Below, in pieces: positions 21,481 through 33,400 of a stretch of 64,000 bases of DNA. Made by a program: the position numbers and the translations under genes. Under the pieces are notes generated by a model. It had not been told where the DNA came from, searched no databases, and saw only the letters and a list, made by a program, of their open reading frames with translations. Origin of the DNA: Leptasterias polaris (Eukaryota > Echinodermata > Asteroidea > Forcipulatida > Asteriidae); assembly GCA_037783415.1 (NCBI GenBank), contig JAZGTN010000162.1:62001-126000 (forward strand), written 5' to 3'. Position 1 is the first letter of the stretch. Each line of letters begins with the position of its first letter.

Positions 21481-24400
21481 ATGGCGTCCGTCGACTTGGA
21501 AAAAGTACGCGTAGTTGTCGTTGGGGATTCAGGTAATTTTATTGAGTATTTTGAAATTCAGTTGGTGACAAGAGCATTCATAACGATCTCCACATAATAT
21601 TCCATCTTTATAATGTAAAATTAACAAACTTCAACCATTCTCTTACCTAACAAATTGAGTGCTAAATTCACGTCAGGATTTAAAGGCATCTGCTGCCTAG
21701 CCCGTACCAATAACATGTACGCTGTGGTAGAATTAATCTACCGAGTGAGGGCGCTATACCTACTTGTAATGCTTAAATTTTTTAGGGAAGTATTAAATTA
21801 TTAATTCTAATTGGGAAAGTTGTTTAACCCTCTTGCTGTCTGACCATTCAATACCATTCACTGTGGTTTTGAATGATAGATAAGCTATGCCAGCCTTGCA
21901 ATATGATACCATGAGGGAATGCATGTATCCTCCCCTGTCCGGTTTTCGATGTAGTATGCCTTTTTCTTTGAATTGAAAAAAAATAAAAATATTCCATAAT
22001 CAACTGATGCCCTAATTACCTTCCTTTGTTTATAAGAAATATGCAAACATATATTAAAACGTGATGGACATTGAAACTTTCACACCGCGCACCGATCTTC
22101 GATGACTTCAATAGCGTCCCATTTGTTTTGAGTTTGACCTGTTTTCGATGCAAACAAGAAAGTATGGTGTCCGGGTGAAGCCATACGTGGAAGAAACATC
22201 TGCAGTGACTACAAGTGTTCTGTGAGACTTAGTGTATGACTCTATAGCCAGCAGTTTTCTTCATTTTATTCAACATATTTTTTATTTAGTTCTAAAAATA
22301 ACCATGGTATTTTTCAAAAACAAAAAAAAACAAAATAAATTAAAAAAATGTAAATAATTCTTGGCTTTGAAATCTTATTTTTATTTAGTTTTGTGTCTTT
22401 TTATGTTTCTTAACATTTAAAATAAAGCATATAAATAAACAGTGATAATCGAATCACAAAGCTGATGTTTAAATTTTAATATTAATAACAAAAATGATAG
22501 AGTGTTACAAAAAAACAATTATCCAGACTATTAGAAAATGATATAAGGCACGTGGCTTCTTTAAGCCTCTGTATTTTTTTCCCCAGAATGCTCAGCAGAA
22601 TGTTCAGTCACATGATTTGATCATCGTGAATTGTGAATTGAAAAAGTGTTTGATGAAACTTTTTCGATGGGGAATTTTTTTTTTATGGCCCCGACAGTAT
22701 GACATATTTTTGTACCTTGCAGAAATGCCTAAATACCACAACTTTTTGCATTTACAAGTGCAACTAACCAGTGGAGCCTTTCATGTTTCTAAGTTTTGGT
22801 CAAATGAGAGGAGACTCTTTGCTTGGCAAGTCAAACCACAAAAATTGTATCTAGGGACTGTTTACATCGCGCGCAGAGAGGTCAAAGGTTTGCCTCGATT
22901 TCAGGGACCCCCTGAATACAGGGCGTCCTACGATACACAGTACACAGTTTAATGTTCTGTGCACAGTTGTGCCACCATACACAACTTTGGCAGTTGAATG
23001 GTTTCAAATGGTTGGTCAACTCACTTGAAAATGTTGCGAACAGTACGAGGGTTAAATTGGATGAATTTACTTCATAATGCTATATAAACCGTTATATAAC
23101 CATAGGGGGTTGGGCATGATCTACTCCTAGCCTACTCCTAGAACTATGAGGTTCATTCCGCTATCGTCTCCATTACCCTCATATAGAGTGACATGTACAA
23201 AATCCTATTTGAAACTTTTTTCCCTTCACGTTTCTGCACCTACAGTTAATTTCCCAAACCGGATCACGCCAAAATTAGGCTCTATGTGTTCCTTATACTC
23301 TCATCGAGGTCGGGTTGGGTCCAGAAAATCCACTCCGCAAAACAAAAGTTGCAAAAAGTGATAAATTCTCACCGTTTTCAGAATCCTCGCCTTCCGTTAA
23401 CAAAATGGCCGCCGTTGAAATTTTTGAGCTGGTAATGCTGCGTGCTACGCTGGTAACGATTATCAACGATTCACGTATACAGAACATTGGTTGTTGTGGA
23501 CCAGCATTGCGCCTAAGATTGTATACGTGAACCATTGGATTTGTTACCAGCGTAGCACGCAGCATTACCAGCTCAAAAATTTCAACGGCGGCCATTTTGT
23601 TAACGGAAGGCGAGGATTCTGAAAACGGTGAGAATTTATCACTTTTTGCAACTTTTGTTTTGCGGAGTGGATTTTCTGGACCCAACCCGACCTCGATGAG
23701 AGTATAAGGAACACATAGAGCCTAATTTTGGCGAGATCCGGTTTGGGAAATTAACTGTAGGTGCGGAAACGTGAAGGGAAAAATGTTTCGAATAGGATTT
23801 TGTACATGTCACTCTATGAGGGTAATGGAGACGATAGCGGAATGAACCTCATAGTTCTAGGAGTACTCCTAGCCCAGGTTGGACTCCTCCGTTGCATACA
23901 ACGTGACGGAGTCCAGGGTATACTACATGTATAAAGGTGCTCTGTCATTGCGAAAAAATTTGTGATAAAATTTTTTCATATTTTTACCTTTTTGAGGAAG
24001 CTGAAACTTGACTTACATATTCTTTGTGTCCTGAACTTTACGCCTGCTCTATTCAGAATTGTAAATTTTATCCTTGGATGACATTATTGTGAAAATCAAA
24101 TTGAAATTGACGCATTTGTTGCGACAGCCTAAACTGACAGCTTGTGAACCGCTTGAGAATGCTTACGTGCATGCGCGTTCTTTGTAGAAGATGCTATGCA
24201 TATCGCGCATGCGCACATGAGCCTTAAAAGTCAATTGGTACAAGATGGTCACGAGGTTGTCACATCGCTAATGCACAACTCGGACTTATTTTCGGAAATA
24301 ATGTCATCCATGGATGTATTTGTTAGTTGTGAATTCATAAAAAGTGTAGTTATGGACACCAAGAATTATGAATGGAGTTTCAGCTTCTCAAAAATATGAA

Positions 24401-27400
24401 AAATGTGTACCTAAAATTGTGTTCGTATTGTACAGGATCTTTATACCCAGGACGTCAGTGCAGTGGCACTGACTGACGTCCTACCAGGGCTAGATCTACT
24501 CCTAGAACTATGAGGTTCAATCCGCTATCGTCTCCATTGGAGACGATAGCAAGGCATGATCCAGTTGGCTTATCAGTGAAACAAAAATTTAAAAAGATGA
24601 CCCCCACCATGCCAGACACTGTCAAACATTATGCCTGTTTAAAACCCCACAATCTCTTTACCAGTGAACAAACGCCCCAAATAATATTAATAAAGGGTTC
24701 GGGTGGGTTTTTTTGGGGGGGGGGGGGGTCAGGCTAGCCATAAGCACATTTTTGTCACAGATTCAACCTGGGGCCATTCGTAGCTCTGCTTACCGCGGAA
24801 TTCTGCGCTGACGTCCCGTATAATTATGTGCTTTTAGTTTTAGGGTGCCACATGTGAAGAATTCCGCGGTAAGCAGTAGCCATAAAATTAGATCCTGCAT
24901 GTACTGGCAGATGTTTAATTAATGTCTTACCCCCCCCCCCCCCCCTCATATATCCACAAATGAAACTAAACTATTTGTGTTTATATTTCCTAGGTGTAGG
25001 CAAGTCGTCTCTTGTTAATTTGATCTGTCGCGGACAGCCAAATCTATACCCCGGTTGGACAATAGGAGCAGCTGTTGACGTTAAGGTGGGTTTTCATTCA
25101 TTTCAGATCAGAAGTAATAAAATTAAGCAAACAATATTTACAAGCCACTTGTAAAAAACATATCATTGGCATAGTTATTAAGGTTGTTGAGTGCAATTTT
25201 CCATCGCACATCGCCATTCCACATGTACAGCAAAAGACATTCTGATTAAATGTTCCGAAGAATGTCTCTTGACGACGGACGACGGACAGAGTATACTGTG
25301 CAAAACGTTGAGTCAGTCCACCGGTTCCACCAGAACTGGCATACTCAAAAGAGAGATTTAACCACAAAGGTGACACTGCAAACATCCTTACTTATTCCAA
25401 AGAAGTCCAAAGGTAGAAGAAAGTGGATGACCTCGCCATGGAGTTCTGGAAGGCTAAATGGGAATCTTCCACCAACCCATTGAAGACAAGAGGGGTCTCC
25501 AAAGTACAAATATGTAATTGTTTGGCAAAAAGAAACAGTCTAAGTAAATCATTTAGTACAGCAGGGCTCGAATTTTACACTGGACCACAGGCCCGAGGCC
25601 AGTACTTTTGGTGTTGGGCCAGTAAACTTATGAACTAACAAGTCCGATGGTCTTGTGTTTTTCAATTGAATAACAGAAACACATTATGTTCAAGTGTTGA
25701 CTTTGGGTCTAATAAATTATCTTTCAATTCTATGAGTAATCAAGTATACTCTTCTCTTACTTGTCTCAGTTCGGGTTCATATAAAAGCAGTCAAATGCAT
25801 GTTAAACTGTGTCAGCAATTTTTTATCTTTTCACATTTTGAATCAGGTCTTGTAAAAAAATGTCTGGTCCAGTAAAGATTTTGAGCTACAAGCCCTGTAG
25901 TCTTGTGGATTTTCTCCCCAAATTCGAGCCCTGGTACAGGCAATGCAGTTCTTTGACTGATTGGAGAGGCAATGAACAGCAAAACCTCCCTCCCAACCTG
26001 CAGAAATTGAAAAGGAAGGACGCTAAACAACACTTTTTTTACATGGCCTTACCATGTTATTATGTTATTTCCAGATTCATGAGTACAAGGAAGGAACACC
26101 AGCTCAGAAGAGTTACTTTGTTGAGTGTTGGGACATTGGAGGATCGGTTAATCATGCAAACAGTAGGCATATATTCTACAACCCTGTAAATGGTAAGCGC
26201 CAAGAATAGATTGTATTCTTGAATTCATTTATGACTTCTTATCTCTTGACCATTCAATATCATCCAAGTGGTTTTGAATAAGGGAGTAGAAGAATGGCAA
26301 CGAGGTCTTAAAGGCACTGAACACGTTTTGTAATTGTCAAAGACCAGTATTCTCACTTGGTGTATCCCAACAATATGCATAAAATAACAAGCCAGTGAAA
26401 ATTTGGGCTCAATTTGTCATTGAAGTTGCAAGAAAATGATGAAAGAAAAAACACCCTTGTTGTACAAATTAGTGTGCTTTCAGATAGGAATACAAGGCTT
26501 CTGGCCAGAAGTCTTTTATTATTTTAGTGAGAAATTACCTCTTTCTCAAAAACTACGTTACTTCAGAGGGAGTCGTTTCTCACAATGTTTTATACTATCA
26601 ACAGCTCTCCGTTGCTCGTTACCAAGTAAGTTTTTATGCTAATATATATTTTGAGTAATTACCAAACGTGTACAGTGCCTTTAAACAGCCGTTTAAAACC
26701 TGCAGGGTTGTTGCCGTGCGATAAAGGACTGAGTGGAAGGCAAGGTCCTTTATGCAACTTGCATGTGACGTTATTCATGTGGGCTCGTACTAATCGACTT
26801 TACATTGAGTACCGATACATATTGCAGGGAACGATTTCTTCCAGCAATTTTGCATAGCAAAATATTTAGACTGAACTTGTTTTGTGCACACTGAATGATA
26901 ATATTGAGTTGCAACTGATGCATTTTGTGTAGCAGTATGCTCTGCTATACAAGGGAAATCGTTCACTGTATTGATTGCATTATGCGTTGTTAGTGCCCGT
27001 GTAAGCTTGCATGCTGACATGCGTATGGCTATGACCGCCACACCCACTTTAGCCAACCGGTCTTAAACAGCTCCAGCTGTATACGATTTAAGGCCTTGGT
27101 GAAACACATTTCGACGGATCAGAATGCATAAACTGTATAGATAGGTTGCAATATGACGTAAGTCGGCCATCTTTACGGGCAATTTGGAACACACAGTCAT
27201 GCGTTACGCGTGAGAACGGCGTGCAACACGCGCACATTTCACAAAACTCATTGCATGATTGGTTAGTGAATGACGCGGCTGCGTTAATAATTTGAGCGCT
27301 TGACGCGCCTGCAAGCCAAAATGCGATTTGCCCGTAAAGATGGCGTCTACTGGGAACTATCTATAAATTGTATTTTTATGTCTTCAAGCAAGAAACCCAA

Positions 27401-30400
27401 GGCAATTTCTATTGTATACTTGTACAATAGATAACAATAAACAAAATCAAATCAAATCAAATCAAATCAAATAAACTCTTCCATGGTATAATTTATTAAT
27501 CTAGATAAAGAATGCCAGCCTCCAGGAAAACAATAATGCAATCATCCACTTCAGATAATTTTGATCTTTCCTTCCAACACTCATAAACACATGTACTTAA
27601 AAATAACATTTCTTGCACTTTACAGGTATTATTCTAGTGCACGACCTAACTAATAGGAAATCACACTACAATCTACGGTTATGGCTCAGTGAAGTATTGA
27701 GCAGGGACTCCACGAATGGTACAAGAAGTCGGACAAGTACAAGGTAAGAAGTGTCTCTCTTTCACACAAGCTTGGAGAGCATTCATCATCAGGGCTCGAA
27801 TTTTACACTGGACCACAGGCCCGAGGCCAGTAATTTTGGTGTTGGGCCAGTAAACTTATGAACTAACAAGTCCGATGGTCTTGTGTTTTTCAATTGAATA
27901 ACAGAAACACATTATGTTCAAGTGTTGACTTTGGGTCTAATAAATTATCTTTCAATTCTATGAGTAATCAAGTATACTCTTCTCTTACTTGTCTCAGTTC
28001 TGGTTCATATAAAAGCAGTCAAATGCATGTTAAACTGTGGCAGCAAGTTTTTTTCTTTTCACATTTTGAATCAGGTCTTGTAAAAAATGTCTGGTCCAGT
28101 AAAGATTTTGAGCTACAAGCCCTGTAGTCTTGTGGATTTTCTCCCCAAATTCGAGCCCTGATCATACAACATTGTCAATTGTCAAAGACCAGTATCAGAC
28201 GTGTGACCCAACATAAACATGAAATAAAAAACCTGTGAAAGTTTAAGTTCAGTTAATCATTGGAGTCACACACAAAATAGTTAAAAAGTAACCTTTGTTT
28301 TCATGTTTTCAAACATCAGGTTTTGGACTCACAAGATCAAAACTAATTGTTTTAATCATTTGAAAGAAGAACTTTTTCATGGAAAGTTTTCCAACCTTTT
28401 TGAAAGGTTAGTTCTGTTTCTCAAACTGGAAAATGTGAAGATATGAAAATAATGTATCCAAACCTCTGATTTTGTTTTGTTTTCTACTGTGTGTTACAGT
28501 GAGTATGACCCTGAGCAGTTTGCAGGCAGTCACATTCCAGTTCTAGTAGTAGGCACAAAACATGATCAACTAGATTCAACGAGACAGAGCAAGCTACAAA
28601 CGTCTGTCATTGCTGAGGAGTGCGGTGCTGATGAAATTAACCTTGTAAGTTTCTTATTCTCAATCTTCAGTTCAGCTAACTTTGCTGCTATGTAGCAGCG
28701 AGTATCTTCAGTTCAGCTAACTTTGCTGCTATGTAGCAGCGATTATCTTCAGTTCAGCTAACTTTGCTGCTATGTAACAGCGATTATCTTCAGTTCAGCT
28801 AACTTTGCTGCTATGTAACAGCGATTATCTTCAGTTCAGCTAACTTTGCTGCTATGTAGCAGCGATTATCTTCAGTTCAGCTAACTTTGCTGCTATGTAG
28901 CAGCGATTATCTTCAGTTCAGCTAACTTTGCTGCTATGTAGCAGCGATTATCTTCAGTTCAGCTAACTTTGCTGCTATGTAGCAGCGATTATCTTCAGTT
29001 CAGCTAACTTTGCTGCTATGTAGCAGCGATTATCTTCAGTTCAGCTAACTTTGCTGCTATGTAGCAGCGATTATCTTCAGTTCAGCTAACTTTGCTGCTA
29101 TGTAACAGCGATTATCTTCAGTTCAGCTAACTTTGCTGCTATGTAACAGCGATTATCTTCAGTTCAGCTAACTTTGCTGCTATGTAGCAGCGATTATCTT
29201 CAGTTCAGCTAACTTTGCTGCTATGTAGCAGCGATTATCTTCAGTTCAGCTAACTTTGCTGCTATGTAGCAGCGATTATCTTCAGTTCAGCTAACTTTGC
29301 TGCTATGTAACAGCGATTATCTTCAGTTCAGCTAACTTTGCTGCTATGTAACAGCGATTATCTTCAGTTCAGCTAACTTTGCTGCTATGTAACAGCGATT
29401 ATCTTCAGTTCAGCTAACTTTGCTGCTATGTAACAGCGATTATCTTCAGTTCAGCTAACTTTGCTGCTATGTAGCAGCGATTATCTTCAGTTCAGCTAAC
29501 TTTGCTGCTATGTAGCAGCGATTATCTTCAGTTCAGCTAACTTTGCTGCTATGTAACAGCGATTATCTTCAGTTCAGCTAACTTTGCTGCTATGTAGCAG
29601 CGATTGTGACTGCCCTTCAGCATTTTAAAAAGTAGCTGCTAACTTTGTGGCTGCTAAGCCGAAAAAGAAGTGAAGTCCAAAAAAAGTTTGCAGCAAATTT
29701 GTTGCTGCTAGTACTAACTTATCAGAGAAACTTGATACTTTAGTGAGCTGCTGGTTTTGTTGTGTGATTATAACTGATCTCGGCTGTAAATATGATTCAA
29801 ATGTAACGACGCTGCGTATTTCTTTCTCTTGGTCACAGCCCAATTCTTTCAATTTTTACAATGAAATTGACATCATTTGTATCGGGGATGTAGTCGAGTC
29901 CCACACCAGCTGAGTCCGAGTTGCTGTTGTTCGAGTCGGAGTTTGCATCCTTCCCTTTGAGTCCTAGTCTTTGAATCCGAGTGCGAGCTTTTGCACAGCC
30001 TTGTGTATAAACTGGACATGATGACATTAATATTAGGCAAACAATCATTTTTCCATTGGCATTGAATTCTATCCTCCACTGTCTTCATGCTTGATAATTT
30101 ATTGCAAACTTTGCTTGGAATAAACGGCGCGGCCAGATCGTACACACATGGTAACGAAACTGTCAAATCTAATAGAACCAATGACTTAATTATTCTAGTA
30201 ACATGAGGAGACCAAAATACAGTCCTTTCTCATGAAGATTTGCCCATAACTGAAATATTTGTTTCATTCATAGCACACAAAATATGGAACTTCGCAAGTA
30301 TTCCTCCAGCCAACATATAATTTCTTCTACAAGACTACCACCCTGGTGAAGAAGAACTACACCAAACTGTAACAATTTGTGTTGACCCACGTTGACCATG

Positions 30401-33400
30401 CCTAGTGTGAATGCAAAGTACATTTTAGCAAAGTCGTTTTCTCAAGTGAACCCCACTGCAGTGTGGAAAAATCAAGATGGTGGTACCCGATCATGATTTG
30501 TGACTAAAAAGAAAAAGTATTACTGGTATTTCTTGTAAGACCATCCCCAAACAAACTGCAATCAAAGTGTGTTTTTCTTTGAACCGTGCAGGATTGTACC
30601 CTAGCAAGACACGTAGCTCCAGGATCAACCAATGCAGTTAAACTCAGCAGGTTCTTTGACAAGGTAAAAGGGTTGTAAACCTGTAGGTTGTTAAGCAAAT
30701 TTCTACTGAATCTCCCCGTCACAGACAGGAAACATTTATTTCGTACTGACTCAACAATAAGATACATACATTGTAGAAAAGCAAATAATTAATCAATACA
30801 TGTGTATCACACTATATGATTTAACTGAACATTTATGTACATGAGTCAATATGTAGGAAGAAAGTGAAGCAAACAATGTTACTTTTGTTCTTTTCCCTAT
30901 TTGACAGACAAAACAGACACACACGTGACTGACGTATACACAAGCTGACAGCTAAGACCAAACAAACATAACCGATTAAAAAACTAAAAAACAAAAAACA
31001 AAAAAACAATGACGTTACATTGTCCACAAATAACAGATACTGTACGTGGTTGTCAGATCACTTCACATTGGTATTCTGAAGAAGAAAAAAATTGTACCCG
31101 CCGTTGGTGTTATTTTTCAGAGCTTCTTGAGTAATCGTTTTCCTTTGAAAATATCATTGCCACAATAAAACCCTTACTTGACAAAGGAAAGACGGCAAAG
31201 GTTAGAATAATAAGCTCTGTCCAACTGTCAACAAAATTGAGGAAAATTTGTTGTTCCAGGCATGAAGTGGTTAAGGTGCCGCTTCCCATGTTGTAGCATA
31301 AACTTGGGTGTGATCCCTGGCTATACAGCCAGTTTAAAGGCCGTATGGCTTCGGATTGGCACCCCAAACAAAGATATTGACAAAATAGGGAGACTGCCAT
31401 CATTATATGAAAAACTGTGGACATTTCCTGATACATGTGTAAGTTTCATTTTTAGTTTCATTTTCCTAACTCAATCCTACACAATGTAGTTTCAGACTTT
31501 TTTGTTAGCAATGACTCTGACTCCAGAGATGATTAAACTTGCTGATGGCAACACTTATCTTCATTAGCTTTTGCTATCACATAATATACCTTAATTGGGA
31601 TATATGTGTACCTTTGTTGAGACCCTTTTCACCTAATCAGGATATCAATGGTATCCAATCAAGGAAATGCCTACTAACAGCAAACACCATCTGCATGAAT
31701 ATTAGTTTTGCTATTACAAAGCTACCTCAATTTGAATATATTGTACATTATACATACCTTGATTGAAATCCCCTTTCAAAATTTGATATCTCTGGTCGCC
31801 AGGGCCGGTATTCACAAAACTTAACTTAGTGGAGTACTTAAGTTTTCACTTAAGTCTTAAGCACCCCGCTAACTTAAGTCGGGCGCTTAAGTAGCTATTC
31901 ACAAAACATCTAAGTACCCCACTTAAATCTTAAAAAGTTAAGTTGTTTAGATCAAGTTAATGCACATGCGCACAAAACATACGTCATCAATGGTTACTTG
32001 GAAACAAAGATGACTCAGACGCAATCAATCAATTATTGTCAAACCCTACAGGCTAGAATGGTAACACATTTTCGCCCAGTGCCAAAATTTAATTGATGAA
32101 GTTTGTAATATTAATTTATTAATGTTTTTAAAAATATTTTGTTACGCGTTGACCCTAATTTATATAGCGTACGCGCGTGTTCCACGCACACACGTATATA
32201 AAAGCAATGCGTTTTAACCCTCTACATTAATATTAGACGCGCGCGTTTTTACAGCAGTCCTGTGTTCAGTTTAAACAATAATAGTATCAGATTGTTATAC
32301 AATAATGGCCTTTAAACATGTTAAAGAGAAGCCAAACTTTTCTGAGAAGGAGAAGTTGCTTCTCGTAACTGAACGGGGAAAAAGGGAAGACATCCTACGT
32401 CCAAAGTTTCCGTCCATTGCAAGATTACTTCACAAGCCAAACATGAAGCATCGAGGCGCATTGCTGATGCCTTAAATGCGCGATTTCCATCGGAATAGAA
32501 CTGCAATGCAATGAGGTCGTTTATTTCAGCAGAAACAGCGCGGCTACGGGCAGTCGGTGAGTCGATTTCTTCTCTTATCAGCTGTTATAAATAAAACATC
32601 GTTTCTAACAAATCCTATAACGTGAGTAAAGTTCACTGTCAGTAAATTCTGCCAATGGATTGCTCCTTTTGCGAAATACTCTCTCCCTGCGAAGAAGTAT
32701 TTCGTTCAAATTTCTTCCGGTGCGCGACCCGTAAAAAAGCCGCCATGACACCCTAGTGCCCCACTTAAGTCAGGTCGGATCACACTTAAATTTAAGACGC
32801 AAAAGTAAGCAGGGCACTTAGCGCAAATGCTTTGTGAATACCACTTACTCAGTAAGGTTCGTCTAAGTTTGGTATTTAAGTGGGGTGCTTATTATTGTGT
32901 GACTTAAGTAGTTTCGTGAATACGGCCCCAGGGGGTTAACAAATTTCTTTCTTTTATTTGGATACCAGTTTGTACTGAATTGAAAAAAAAACCTTGGATA
33001 ACAATGTTGCTTTCTGCCAAATTATTAGGGAATGCGTCAAAAGTCCGAACTGTAGGAATGTTCTAATGAGCCGGTCTGCTGAATTGTCAGAACATTCAAC
33101 TCGTGTGGAAATGTTCCTGCAGTCCAGCAGACCATTCTAGTGCTCACTGCCTTCTGGACCGTTCCTTTCTGCCTAGAATGTGCCCGATATTTGAGAAGCT
33201 CCCTCACACTGCTGTCCGTTTTTATTACAATTATCCAAACTGCTGTGAACTTTACTTTTAAATGATTTTGGGTTGAACAAAGAAATATTGACTAGAGCGG
33301 GATTTGAACCAGCGACCTCCGGTTTAGCGGCAGCCAGGGGATCACCTGCCGCTTCCCAGGTTGTATCGTATACTTGGGTGTGATCCCTGGCTACACGGCA

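Larger units (their letters stand above)
31802..32929 (+). mobile_element. PIF/Harbinger-like DNA transposon, 1.13 kb, internally deleted
   Basis: The ends read GGGCCGGTATTCACAAAAC and, inverted, GGGGCCGTATTCACGAAAC; both are followed by stretches of ACTTAAGT-type words that recur in both orientations at the two subterminal regions. The GGGCC-GTATTCA terminus and a Myb/SANT-type coding remnant (see 32305) point to PIF/Harbinger. The DDE transposase gene is absent, so the copy cannot move itself. It lies in RABL3 between exon 6 and the first alternative exon. Confidence 0.8.

Noticed and set aside
23293..23685. 130-codon minus-strand frame and its 71-codon plus-strand twin, both beginning MGPENPLRK
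   Set aside because: They are mirror readings of the two arms of the foldback element, so identical N-termini are expected from the palindrome.
25666..25875. Two nearly identical 69 to 77 codon frames (25666 and 27894)
   Set aside because: Both are internal to family D MITE copies and reflect repeat identity, not genes.
28664..29605. Regular 41-bp array considered as a CRISPR array
   Set aside because: Units are directly adjacent with no unique spacers, and the host is an animal intron.
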